A stretch of DNA of 64,000 nucleotides from Cerina sp048266425 (GTDB taxonomy: Bacteria > Bacteroidota > Bacteroidia > Flavobacteriales > Flavobacteriaceae), in contig JBLWZN010000012.1 of assembly GCA_048266425.1 (NCBI GenBank), forward strand, positions 1 through 64,000. Reading direction: 5' to 3'. Each line of letters starts with the position of its first letter. Positions within the stretch are counted from its first letter, which is position 1. The notes under the pieces are model-generated. The model had not been told where the DNA came from. It ran no database searches and saw nothing but the letters and a program-made list of their open reading frames with translations. The translations under genes were made by a program, and so were the position numbers. Of the stretch, positions 45,696-54,234 are shown piece after piece.

Positions 45696-46094
45696 ATGCA
45701 GCAGTCAATGATAAGCCGACAGGAACAAAAAAAATTGCCCTTGATTTATTCTTGCTCCGGTTGTAGCAATGTAGCGCAACTGGCCAATGATATGGCAGTA
45801 AAGATCAATACCGAAGGTATCGCAGAAATGTCATGCATTGTAGGAGTAGGGGGAAAGGTTAGATCCTTGGTCAAAACCGCACAATCCGATAGATCGATTA
45901 TCGTGATCGATGGTTGCCCGCTACAATGTGCAAAAGCTTGTTTGGCAAATATTGATATAGAACCAACAGCGCATTTTACCCTGACGGACTTCGATCTAAA
46001 AAAACAGAGCAATAGCAAGTTGCACCTCGACGATGAAATTGAAATTTTTGAAGCGATTAAGGAAGAAATAAAAAAGGTGTCCAAGCGCTTATAA
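45696..46094 (+). CDS. DGC-domain putative zinc-binding protein
   Basis: Start at 45696 (MQQSMISRQ; Met at 45708 is the alternative) because the FNR-type promoter ends at 45671. The 132-residue product has LIYSCSGCSNVAQLANDMAVKI, CIVGVGGKVRSLV and the diagnostic VIDGCPLQCAKACL block of the DGC family: conserved Cys pairs thought to bind Zn. The biochemical role is unknown; relatives often sit near electron-transfer genes. It overlaps the converging octaheme cytochrome gene by 6 bp at the stop codons. Confidence 0.85.
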   Translation: MQQSMISRQEQKKLPLIYSCSGCSNVAQLANDMAVKINTEGIAEMSCIVGVGGKVRSLVKTAQSDRSIIVIDGCPLQCAKACLANIDIEPTAHFTLTDFDLKKQSNSKLHLDDEIEIFEAIKEEIKKVSKRL

Positions 46095-48353
46095 GCCTTC
46101 CGCCTGTTTTAATAAATTCTGATAATTGGGATTGTTGGGAAACAGCTTGTTAAGCTTATTGATTGTTTGCAGCGCTTCCCGTTTCTTCTTTTGCTGTACA
46201 TAATGAAATGCCAAGGTATATTGTAGCTCTTCGTTTTGGGGGTCTAGCCAAAGCCCGCGCAAGAGGGTTTTTTCGGCCTTCTCCGGTTTTCCGTTTTTGT
46301 CATAGATCAAGCTGAGGTTATATAGTACCCTAATGTTCGAGGGCAACAGTTTGGAGGCTTGCTCCATCTCAACTTCGGCCTCGTCCATTCTCCCTAATTC
46401 TGCCAAGAGCAAACCTAAGGAATAATAAGTAAGCCCATACTCGGGTTCTTGCCTAATAACTTCCTTGAATTCCTTTTCCGCATTTTGCAGATCTCCATCC
46501 CGATAGTATAGATTGGCCAAATTGCTTCGTATCATATTATTGCCGTCATCAATTTTTAGGGCTTCGATCAGCGCTTGCTTGGCTTGGGGCAGGTTGCCCT
46601 GCTTTTCAAGAAAGTTCGCCTTCTTGGCCAAGCCCCCGGAAAAATCCGCATTGATTCTTAAATAGGCCTCGAATTCTTTGCTGACTTTTTCGTATACGCC
46701 TTTATACTCATTCGGTATCTGGTATTCTGGTACCGATCCCAGGGCATAAAACGCTTTTGTCCGAATTGCCCGTTTGGGATCGTTCAATAATGGCAACAAA
46801 TTTGCCATAAAATCCGTGGAATTAATTTCGCCCAAAACGTCCAGCGTGGCACCTCTCACCAAGGGAGCATTGTCATTTAAGAGTGCTATATATGCGTTGA
46901 TGTTGTTTTGAATGTTGTAGTTGGCCATCGCTTTTACAGCAGATGCCCTAGCAATTTCGGGCTGCGATTGATCATTGGCGAGTTCCATCAATCCAATGTC
47001 GGCACCGTCCACCCCAGTAATTCCAGGAGCCAATTTTTCCGAGAAATGGAGATGGTCGGGTGTTCCCCAATTCTTTTTAAAGTTGTCCCACGCCCATTGG
47101 TCGGTTTTGCCGGTATGGCACTGTGTGCAGGCATTGGGCGTGTTGTAGGTAATGCTAAGGTCCGGTCTTGGAATCCGAAAACTATGGTCCCTTCTGTAAT
47201 CGTTGCCCATATAAATTTTACCGGGCATATGGCAATTTATGCATTTGGAACCTTCGTTGTTCCCATTGTGATGGTGATGCGCGGCCGTATCGTATTTGGG
47301 GGCATGACACTGCAGGCAGAGCTTGTTTCCATCGTATTTTAACTTGAGGGAATGCACGTCGTGACAGTTGTTGCAGGCAACATTGTTCTGGTACATTTTA
47401 CTTTGGATAAAAGACCCATAAACGTAATCCTCGTCCAGGATTTGGCCGTCGGGATAATAGAACTGGGATTCTATCAATTGGGGAGAGAAATGGTCCAACA
47501 TGGATCCCTGGTAATTATAGCCCTCGGTAATTTGCTCCCTGCGCATATGGCACCTTGCACATTCATCAACCAGTTCCCTGGGACGTATGTTCTTGGTCAT
47601 GTACAAATGACCGTTCAAGGAGTCGTAAATTCCTGTGGATTTTATATTGTTTACATGCTGCTTTCCTGGACCATGGCAAGCCTCGCAGCTCACATTGATC
47701 AGGGAATACTTGGTGTCGTAGCCCCCGTTTGTGGGATTGTAATTCTGACGTACGTTCGTAGAGTGGCAATTAGAGCACATATTGTTCCAGTTCATGGCCC
47801 CGTTGGTCCAGTGCAGCCATTCGGAATGCACCACCTTAAAATCCGGATAGAGGTTGAACCATTTATTTTTTTGCGTATCCCACGCCGTACTTAAACATTG
47901 ATATCTGCCATTGGGAAATTGTACGATATATTGTTGCAGGGGCGTTAATCCAAAGGTATACACGATCTTATAATCATGATACTTCCCATCCGGACCTTCC
48001 GTATTTACATAGAATTCATTGTCCTTTTGGAAAAAACGGGACGTTACACCCTGGCTTTTAAAGTTTTCACCTTCAAATTTCGCCAGGACCGTTGCCCTGT
48101 TTGCCAATTGCATGGCCTTGTCATGATGGGATCCCTCCCACTTATTGAACTGTTCATTATGGCATTCCCTGCAGCTTTCAATGCCCATAAAGTCTGCATC
48201 ATCATTGATTTTGGTAGTGGTAAAGATATTTGAAGGGCTTTCTTTTGGAACTGGAATGTACGCTTGCTTTTCATCTTTACAGGCTACATTGTACAATACG
48301 GTGATTAAGAAAAATAACAGGAAAATATATCGGATATATGCTTTATTTGTCAT
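46089..48353 (-). CDS. Octaheme cytochrome c with HEAT-like and TPR repeats
   Basis: A 754-residue lipoprotein (lipobox VAC, Cys25). It holds eight CXXCH haem motifs: CRECH (from Cys61), CSNCH, CEACH, CARCH, CNNCH, CLQCH, CINCH and CTQCH. The first half therefore resembles cytochrome c554 or octaheme family proteins. Residues about 440-540 are HEAT-like (ASAVKAMANYNIQ, RGATLDVLGEI, RTKAFYALGSVP) and the last 180 residues are TPR repeats. A periplasmic electron carrier with a scaffold for partner proteins is likely. No Trp/Tyr/Lys active site of a nitrite or hydroxylamine reductase is obvious. The promoter was not found. Confidence 0.88.
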   Translation of the reverse strand: MTNKAYIRYIFLLFFLITVLYNVACKDEKQAYIPVPKESPSNIFTTTKINDDADFMGIESCRECHNEQFNKWEGSHHDKAMQLANRATVLAKFEGENFKSQGVTSRFFQKDNEFYVNTEGPDGKYHDYKIVYTFGLTPLQQYIVQFPNGRYQCLSTAWDTQKNKWFNLYPDFKVVHSEWLHWTNGAMNWNNMCSNCHSTNVRQNYNPTNGGYDTKYSLINVSCEACHGPGKQHVNNIKSTGIYDSLNGHLYMTKNIRPRELVDECARCHMRREQITEGYNYQGSMLDHFSPQLIESQFYYPDGQILDEDYVYGSFIQSKMYQNNVACNNCHDVHSLKLKYDGNKLCLQCHAPKYDTAAHHHHNGNNEGSKCINCHMPGKIYMGNDYRRDHSFRIPRPDLSITYNTPNACTQCHTGKTDQWAWDNFKKNWGTPDHLHFSEKLAPGITGVDGADIGLMELANDQSQPEIARASAVKAMANYNIQNNINAYIALLNDNAPLVRGATLDVLGEINSTDFMANLLPLLNDPKRAIRTKAFYALGSVPEYQIPNEYKGVYEKVSKEFEAYLRINADFSGGLAKKANFLEKQGNLPQAKQALIEALKIDDGNNMIRSNLANLYYRDGDLQNAEKEFKEVIRQEPEYGLTYYSLGLLLAELGRMDEAEVEMEQASKLLPSNIRVLYNLSLIYDKNGKPEKAEKTLLRGLWLDPQNEELQYTLAFHYVQQKKKREALQTINKLNKLFPNNPNYQNLLKQAEGL

Positions 48354-48521
48354 AGTTTAGGGTAGGTCGTAATCTACTGAACATAAAGTTAAGATTTTCT
48401 TGTAAAGTTTGTTGGATATTTGTGTAATTACGGATGTTCAATTTGTTCGGTTGGCAGGTTTATTCTATATAATTCTTCCGGTCTGGGTCGATAAAAATAA
48501 TAGGATCGGAAAGTTAGGACT

Positions 48522-48565
48522 ATGACAAATATCATATTTTACCTTGCTTCCGTGTTTTAGTTTTG
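48522..48565 (+). promoter_or_regulatory. FNR-type promoter of candidate small RNA
   Basis: ATGAC-AAAT-ATCAT (48522-48535), 22 bp, TAGTTTTG (48558-48565). It faces rightward, 373 bp before the second arylsulfatase, with two strong hairpins in between. Confidence 0.85.
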
Positions 48566-48569
48566 ATTA

Positions 48570-48776
48570 TGTTTTTGCTCATTGTTGATAGGTCCTTTAA
48601 ACACTTCATTTATAATGAGGTAGGTGTTTAAAGCATGGGTTTTTGGCACTGGGGTTTATAGTCTTTTAATTAGCATTTACTATAATGAAGTGGATTAAAC
48701 TTTTTCAATTGGCTAAAAAATTTCTCTTTTGCACCCATTCCTGCCCGTACCGGTCGGGCGGGTTTTGCCTTTTTTC
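48570..48776 (+). ncRNA. Candidate FNR-regulated small RNA
   Basis: From the predicted start point the sequence has no convincing gene. It forms a hairpin at 48595-48633 whose outer 10-bp stem is CTTTAAACAC paired with GTGTTTAAAG, and ends with a GC-rich hairpin (CCTGCCCG at 48740-48747, CGGGCGGG at 48755-48762) followed by TTTTGCCTTTTTT. The only frame, 40 codons from 48685, runs through the terminator and looks unlike a protein. A leader of the sulfatase gene is the alternative reading. Confidence 0.45.
48740..48776 (+). terminator. Terminator-like hairpin of candidate small RNA
   Basis: An 8-bp stem with one G-U pair and a TACCGGT loop, followed by a T-rich tract interrupted by GCC. Confidence 0.55.
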
Positions 48777-48938
48777 CTTCCGTAGCCTTGGTATGCAACT
48801 CAAATAAGCCTTTAAATGGTCACAAAATTGATAATTTTCGCTACAATCCAAAAATTTTAAATCTATTCAAGGCATTGCAATTATGAACACAACTTTTTAA
48901 CATTAAAATTAAACACTTAACCAAAAAGCACAAAAAGA

Positions 48939-51449
48939 ATGAAAACTAATCTAACCATGAAATTATTTATTGCCCTGGCCGTAATTATTTTTACCGCAGG
49001 GCAAACACTTGCACAGGAAGTAAAGGGAAAATTGGGGTCTCCCGATGCTACCACGACCATTAGTGGCAAGCAACTGCCTGCACCGGAACCAAAGTTTAGA
49101 GGGGTAATCGATCAAACTACCAAAAACTCCAAACAATGGTGGGCACCGCGAATTAGTCCGCCAGATCAAGCACCGAATATCTTGCTTGTCATCACCGATG
49201 ACTCCGGCTTTGGGGTTCCAAGTACGTCAGGGGGGGTCATACCTACCCCGGCCATGGACAGGGTCGCTAAAAATGGACTGCTGTACAACAACATACACTC
49301 TACGGCCCTTTGTTCCCCCACCAGAGCCGCACTGATTACGGGACGCAACCACCATTCTGCGGGATTTGGTGTAATTTCTGAACAATCTACCGGTTATCCT
49401 GGATATAATAGTATCATCAGTGATACCAAGGCCACTGTTGGTAGAATAATGCTGGACAATGGATATGCGACAGCTTGGTTTGGTAAGGATCATAATACGC
49501 CTGCCTTCGCAGCAAGTCAGGTTGGCCCGTTTGACCAATGGCCGACAGGAATGGGATTTGAGTATTTCTACGGTTTTGTGGGAGGGGATGCCAACCAATG
49601 GGAGCCTAACCTGTTCAGGAATACGACCCAGATCTATCCGTATAATGAAACGGAAGGCGAATGGAACCTCGTTACCGCAATGGCGGATGATGCTATCGAT
49701 TACATCAATCGGATAAATCAACTGGACCCAAACAAGAAGTTTTTCATTAAATACGCTCCTGGCGCAACGCATGCCCCATTTCATCCAACTGAGGAGTGGG
49801 TCAAGAAAATTCATGACATGCATTTGTTCGATGATGGTTGGAACGTACTCAGGGAACGAATTTTTGAGAATCAAAAAAGAATGGGCATAATTCCGGCAGA
49901 TACCAAACTAGAACCATGGCCTACCGAAATACTAAAGAATTGGGACGATTGTACGCCCATGGAGAAGAAACTTTTCATAAAGCAGGTAGAGATATTCGCT
50001 GCATTCGCTGCATATAGCGATCATGAAATTGGAAGGGTAATTCAAGCTATTGAGGATATTGGGAAATTGGACAACACCCTCGTCATCTACATTAACGGCG
50101 ACAACGGTTCAAGTGCCGAGGGCGGACCTCTGGGAACCCCTAACGAGGTTGCCTTTTTTAACGGTGTCAGCGTGCCGGTAGAGACCCAAATGAAATGGTA
50201 TGACGTATGGGGCACGGATAAAACGTATAACCACATGTCGGCCGGATGGTCTTGGGCCTTTGACACGCCGTTTACCTGGTTCAAACAAAATGCTTCAAAA
50301 TTGGGCGGCATCAGACAAAGTATGGCGATTATGTGGCCAGAAAAAATTAAGGAGAAGGGAGCTCTTCGGGAACAGTTTACCCACGTCGTGGACGTTGTGC
50401 CCACTATCTTGGAAGTTACGGGAATTCCTGCCCCCGAATATGTTGACGGCATTAAACAAGCTCCTATAGAAGGAACAAGTTTTGCCTATACATTTGACCC
50501 TGCAAATGCCAAGGCACCTTCGAAACATAAAATCCAGTATTTTGAAATGATGGGACAATGGGCCCTGTATAATGAAGGTTGGTTGTTGAGCACAAAGGTG
50601 AACCGAGCTCCTTGGGATGCCTTTGGAAAAATAAACGAAGATCCCTTGAACAACCAGGTGCTCGAATTGTATAACCTCAATGTAGATTTCAATCAGTCAC
50701 AGAATATCGCCGATAAGAACCCGGCCAAGGTTAAGGAAATGAAGAAACTCTTCATAGAAGAAGGAAAGAAGTATAACGTATTCCCTATGGATGCATCGGT
50801 TGGTCCCCGTGTTGCAGCACCTCGCCCAAATATTACGGCCGGGCGTTCTGAATTTGTTTATACCTATCCCATGATCGGTACACCTCAAGGCGATTCCCCT
50901 TCCATATTAAACAGTTCCTATACCTTTACCGCTGACATTACCGTTCCCGAAGGTGGTGCCGAAGGTATGATAGTTACCTCTGGAGGAAGGTTTACAGGAT
51001 ATGGTTTTTATCTGCTGAAGGGCAAACCGGTTTTTCTTTGGAATCTACTTGACATGAACCGTATAAAATGGGAAGGTCCGGAGGTTCTTTCGCCGGGGAA
51101 ACATACGGTGGAATTCGACTTCAAATATGATGGGCTGGGAGCCGAAACACTGGCATACAATAACATGAGTGGACTTGGCCGCTCCGGTACAGGAACGTTA
51201 AGTGTTGATGGGAAGTTGGTCCAGACCCAAAAAATGGAGCATACCATTCCTGTTATCCTGCAATGGGATGAGGCGTTTGATATAGGTTCTGATACCGAAA
51301 CCGGAGTGAATGATGCGGACTATCTGCCACCGTTCAAATTAACCGCCAAGCTCAATAAATTAACCCTTAAAATTGATCGTCCCAAGTTGTCCGACGCAGA
51401 TATTAAAAAGCTTCAGGACGGACAGGCAGCCGCCGGCGATAACCGATAA
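48939..51449 (+). CDS. Arylsulfatase 2, type I formylglycine sulfatase (S1_4-like)
   Basis: An 836-residue exported sulfatase (signal peptide ending near TLAQ; Met7 is another possible start). NILLVITDDSG provides Asp87/Asp88; the formylglycine Cys is Cys125 in CSPTRAALITGRN. GKDHNTPAF, YAPGATHAPFH and INGDNGSSAEG match the remaining S1_4 blocks. C-terminal to residue 640 is a beta domain (SILNSSYTFTADITVPEGGAEGM and later). It is a clear paralogue of the sulfatase at 11970, with the same plan but an extra 44 residues. It lies alone with a strong terminator; no DUF1254 gene is adjacent. Confidence 0.92.
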   Translation: MKTNLTMKLFIALAVIIFTAGQTLAQEVKGKLGSPDATTTISGKQLPAPEPKFRGVIDQTTKNSKQWWAPRISPPDQAPNILLVITDDSGFGVPSTSGGVIPTPAMDRVAKNGLLYNNIHSTALCSPTRAALITGRNHHSAGFGVISEQSTGYPGYNSIISDTKATVGRIMLDNGYATAWFGKDHNTPAFAASQVGPFDQWPTGMGFEYFYGFVGGDANQWEPNLFRNTTQIYPYNETEGEWNLVTAMADDAIDYINRINQLDPNKKFFIKYAPGATHAPFHPTEEWVKKIHDMHLFDDGWNVLRERIFENQKRMGIIPADTKLEPWPTEILKNWDDCTPMEKKLFIKQVEIFAAFAAYSDHEIGRVIQAIEDIGKLDNTLVIYINGDNGSSAEGGPLGTPNEVAFFNGVSVPVETQMKWYDVWGTDKTYNHMSAGWSWAFDTPFTWFKQNASKLGGIRQSMAIMWPEKIKEKGALREQFTHVVDVVPTILEVTGIPAPEYVDGIKQAPIEGTSFAYTFDPANAKAPSKHKIQYFEMMGQWALYNEGWLLSTKVNRAPWDAFGKINEDPLNNQVLELYNLNVDFNQSQNIADKNPAKVKEMKKLFIEEGKKYNVFPMDASVGPRVAAPRPNITAGRSEFVYTYPMIGTPQGDSPSILNSSYTFTADITVPEGGAEGMIVTSGGRFTGYGFYLLKGKPVFLWNLLDMNRIKWEGPEVLSPGKHTVEFDFKYDGLGAETLAYNNMSGLGRSGTGTLSVDGKLVQTQKMEHTIPVILQWDEAFDIGSDTETGVNDADYLPPFKLTAKLNKLTLKIDRPKLSDADIKKLQDGQAAAGDNR

Positions 51450-51475
51450 ACTCCAAATATTTATTTATTGAATAT

Positions 51476-51512
51476 AAACCTGGGTTCCATTTTTCGAACC
51501 CAGGTTTTTTTT
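51476..51512. terminator. Rho-independent terminator after arylsulfatase 2
   Basis: AAACCTGGGTTC-CATTTTTC-GAACCCAGGTTT, 12-bp perfect stem with T-run. Confidence 0.9.
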
Positions 51513-51802
51513 AAGGATACTTCCACTAGTGGGCATTAAAAATTGAATTTGGCACTTTGAAATTCAATGTATATGGGTTCTGCCGAGGTTTTGGAAAGCG
51601 TGACGATTTGAAACGGAAAATGTAATTTTTATCGAAAAAAATCATAAACACAGGAAGAAATGACTTTGGCCAGATAACCGTATTCCTTCATAAGAGGGCA
51701 TCCGACCGTATCCAAATCCATTAGGAAACAGGTACTCCAGGGGCTTTACCTAATTTTTGGAACAGGTACCTTTGGACAATTGGTTTAAAACTTTTTATAT
51801 TT
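51513..51802. other. Intergenic, no gene
   Basis: About 290 bp between the sulfatase terminator and the hemN promoter. No open frame or RNA recognised. Confidence 0.4.
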
Positions 51803-51846
51803 ATGACCATCGTCATATTTTACTTAACTCCAACTTGATACTTTTG
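51803..51846 (+). promoter_or_regulatory. FNR-type promoter of hemN
   Basis: Perfect palindrome ATGAC-CATC-GTCAT (51803-51816), 22 bp, TACTTTTG (51839-51846), 20 bp before the hemN start. Oxygen-independent haem synthesis is a classic FNR target. Confidence 0.92.
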
Positions 51847-51866
51847 TATAGAAATAGACCGCATTC

Positions 51867-53228
51867 ATGAGCAGATTGATTAGAAAATACAATGTTCCTG
51901 GGCCAAGATATACAAGCTACCCTACCGTTCCCTACTGGGATTTGGATTCGTTTACGGGAAAGAAATGGGAAGAAACCCTTGTGCGCTGTTTTAATGAAAG
52001 TAATGCCACGGAAGGGATAAGTCTCTATATTCACCTTCCTTTCTGTGAAAGTCTATGTACCTTCTGTGGATGCCATAAAAGGATTACGAAAAGACACGAT
52101 GTAGAGGTTCCTTACTTACATTCCGTGCTAAAGGAATGGAGCCTTTATTGTGATCTTTTTTCGAGTAGGCCAAAAATAAAGGAGTTGCATCTCGGGGGAG
52201 GTACCCCCACTTTCTTTTCATCGGAAAACTTGGAATCATTGATCAATGGAATATTCCGGTCAGCGGACAGGGCGGTTGATCATGAATTTAGTTTTGAAGG
52301 GCATCCCAACAATACTACGGATGAACATTTACGCACGTTGTATAAACTAGGATTTAAAAGGGTCAGCTATGGGGTGCAGGATTATAACGAGGTAGTCCAG
52401 AAGGCCATTCACAGGATTCAACCTTTCGAAAACGTAAAAAAGGTAACCGATGCGGCCCGGGAAATCGGCTATACTTCCGTTAGTCACGATCTTATTTTTG
52501 GATTGCCACACCAGACCTTGGAGCATGTGGAGCAGACCATCCTAAGAACCTTGGAATTAATGCCAGACCGCTTGGCGTTTTACAGCTATGCCCACGTACC
52601 TTGGCTAAAGGGAAATGGACAGCGCGGCTACAAGGATTCCGACCTGCCAACGGCATTGGAAAAACGGGACCAGTACGAAATGGGAAAGGAAATGCTGTCC
52701 CGTGCCGGGTATGTAGAAATTGGAATGGACCACTTTGCCCTTAAAGAGGATAGTCTGTACAGATCCATGGCCAATGACAAATTACATCGCAATTTTATGG
52801 GATATACCGCTTCCAAGACCCAATTGATGGTAGGCCTGGGAATGTCGGCCATAAGCGATAGCTGGTATGCCTTTGCCCAAAATGTAAAAAGCGTGGAGGA
52901 ATATCAGCACCTGGTCCAAAATAACATTATCCCCATTTATCGTGGTCATATTTTGTCCGATGAAGACCAAATCATAAGGAAACATATTCTGAACTTAATG
53001 TGCCATTTTAAAACCTCATGGAACGAATCCAATTTATACTTTCCCGAGCTGGAGTCGACAATTGAAAAATTAAAGGAAATGGAACAGGATGGCTTGGTCC
53101 AGATCTCATCCAATGAAATCCACGTCACGCTCAAGGGAAGGCCCTTTGTCCGAAATATCTGCATGGCCTTTGATGTGCTGCTGCAACGCAAGGAGCCCGA
53201 AACGAGATTGTTCTCAATGACCGTGTAG
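51867..53228 (+). CDS. hemN: Oxygen-independent coproporphyrinogen III oxidase
   Basis: A 453-residue radical SAM enzyme that decarboxylates coproporphyrinogen III to protoporphyrinogen IX without oxygen. The start RKYNVPGPRYTSYPT is typical of true HemN rather than HemW. The cluster motif is CESLCTFCGCH (Cys60, Cys64, Cys67, with the extra Cys69 of genuine HemN), followed by ELHLGGGTPTF and FEGHPNNTT. The C-terminal HemN domain is present. It is the first gene after an FNR-type promoter; anaerobic haem supply would serve the eight-haem cytochrome and the nos cytochrome. Confidence 0.96.
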   Translation: MSRLIRKYNVPGPRYTSYPTVPYWDLDSFTGKKWEETLVRCFNESNATEGISLYIHLPFCESLCTFCGCHKRITKRHDVEVPYLHSVLKEWSLYCDLFSSRPKIKELHLGGGTPTFFSSENLESLINGIFRSADRAVDHEFSFEGHPNNTTDEHLRTLYKLGFKRVSYGVQDYNEVVQKAIHRIQPFENVKKVTDAAREIGYTSVSHDLIFGLPHQTLEHVEQTILRTLELMPDRLAFYSYAHVPWLKGNGQRGYKDSDLPTALEKRDQYEMGKEMLSRAGYVEIGMDHFALKEDSLYRSMANDKLHRNFMGYTASKTQLMVGLGMSAISDSWYAFAQNVKSVEEYQHLVQNNIIPIYRGHILSDEDQIIRKHILNLMCHFKTSWNESNLYFPELESTIEKLKEMEQDGLVQISSNEIHVTLKGRPFVRNICMAFDVLLQRKEPETRLFSMTV

Positions 53229-53378
53229 CCTTTTTAAGCGCAATTGCAAGGATCAAGTTGAAGTTCAAAAAAAAGCTTATGAGTTGATTGGTTTATGAAT
53301 TAATTTTGAACACCGGACACCATTCCTATTGCATTGAATAATTTTCAAAATAGAAGCAATTGCATTAATTGACCTTAG
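53229..53378. other. Intergenic, no gene
   Basis: About 150 bp between hemN and the next FNR-type promoter; nothing recognised. Confidence 0.4.
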
Positions 53379-53422
53379 ATGATTATTATCATGTTGAAAT
53401 ATGGTCTCCCATTTTATCTTTG
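53379..53422 (+). promoter_or_regulatory. FNR-type promoter of copper module
   Basis: ATGAT-TATT-ATCAT (53379-53392), 22 bp, TATCTTTG (53415-53422). The predicted start point is at or beside the ATG at 53427. Confidence 0.87.
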
Positions 53423-53426
53423 GCCC

Positions 53427-53492
53427 ATGAAACGAGCATTAAGAAATTTTAAAAATTACTTCACAGAAGACGATGTTTAAAATTTTTAATGC
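53427..53492 (+). promoter_or_regulatory. Leader hairpin with 17-nt repeat and 17-codon frame
   Basis: The predicted message begins with ATGAAACGAGCATTAAG, repeated exactly at 60932-60948. GCATTAAG-AAATTTTAAA pairs with TTTAAAATTT-TTAATGC (53436-53492) to give a long stem. The ATG at 53427 opens a 17-codon frame (MKRALRNFKNYFTEDDV, stop at 53478). It could be a leaderless regulatory peptide or only part of the RNA structure. Confidence 0.45.
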
Positions 53493-53561
53493 GGGAACGT
53501 AGCCGTTACATATGGACTCGAATTTTAATTTATTATATAATAGTTACAAAAATTTAAACGT

Positions 53562-53939
53562 GTGAAAGCTTATATAATCCTTTTCGTTGCGTTTACCATG
53601 TTAGCCAAGCCTCTACTGCCATTGGTTAACTACGCTATGAATTACGATTATATAGTGGCCCAGTTTTGTGAGAATAAGGATAGGCCCCAGATGCACTGTG
53701 ATGGTAAATGTTATCTGGCCAAGGAATTGGCCAAGGAATCCGATCATAACGACAATAACCCGTTGGGACAAAATACTTCCAAGACAGAAATAGGACAAAT
53801 TGTTTTTTTTCAAAACTTAGTGCCATTTGATTTTGGGATCGCTATCTATCTAGCAGATCGTATTAAATTTAATCATGTACGGGTATTAATCCCTATCCTT
53901 TTTTCTTCCGATATTTCCCAGCCTCCAGAGTTGGCCTAA
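53562..53939 (+). CDS. Small membrane-anchored Cys/Met/His-motif protein (copper-linked)
   Basis: A 125-residue protein starting with GTG. It has an N-terminal hydrophobic segment, then CENKDRPQMHCDGKC (Cys36, Met44, His45, Cys46, Cys50), a compact set of potential Cu or Zn ligands, and a second hydrophobic stretch near residue 85. Proteins with the PxMHCDGKCYL core are conserved in Bacteroidetes, usually before TonB-dependent metal receptors; I know no experimentally defined role. It is the first gene behind the FNR-type promoter and is followed by a copper receptor, so a role in copper uptake for NosZ is inferred. Confidence 0.75.
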   Translation: MKAYIILFVAFTMLAKPLLPLVNYAMNYDYIVAQFCENKDRPQMHCDGKCYLAKELAKESDHNDNNPLGQNTSKTEIGQIVFFQNLVPFDFGIAIYLADRIKFNHVRVLIPILFSSDISQPPELA

Positions 53940-54234
53940 TTCCATTCATTTTTTGTAGACCTATATGTAACGGTTTCCATATGGCGAACTATTCGTCCAT
54001 AAATCCGTTTACGTATAATCTTGTTGGAATTAGTAATGGACATCTTTTATCATCCATTTTGACATGGGAATGCACTGATTTTTTCGGATACTACGCACCT
54101 AAAAGGAGCTTGACTAGGCTTACTGGGTAATTTGGTAAGGAGCCTATCTCCGTTATCGTGGACGAAGTAGCAGGGAAAAAGAACGAGTCTTCATTCAAAA
54201 TCGGATTTTTGGGGATGCCCTAAAATCAAATCTG
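53940..54234. other. 295-bp spacer, possible structured leader
   Basis: No open frame. It holds a pairing of AGGCTTA (near 54115) with TAAGGAGCCT (near 54137), which could be a leader structure of the receptor gene. Confidence 0.35.

Noticed and set aside
46908..47894. Two long frames opposite the octaheme cytochrome
   Set aside because: They mirror the haem-rich coding strand; their composition is that of an antisense reading.
48635..48660. Sigma-54-like TGGCAC element
   Set aside because: The downstream TTGC part is missing at the required distance.
48685..48807. 40-codon frame in the candidate small RNA
   Set aside because: It runs through the terminator-like hairpin and its residue order looks random; kept as RNA rather than protein.
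49227..49874. 215-codon frame on the strand opposite arylsulfatase 2
   Set aside because: It is antisense to a clear sulfatase with catalytic motifs and has no start context or family features.
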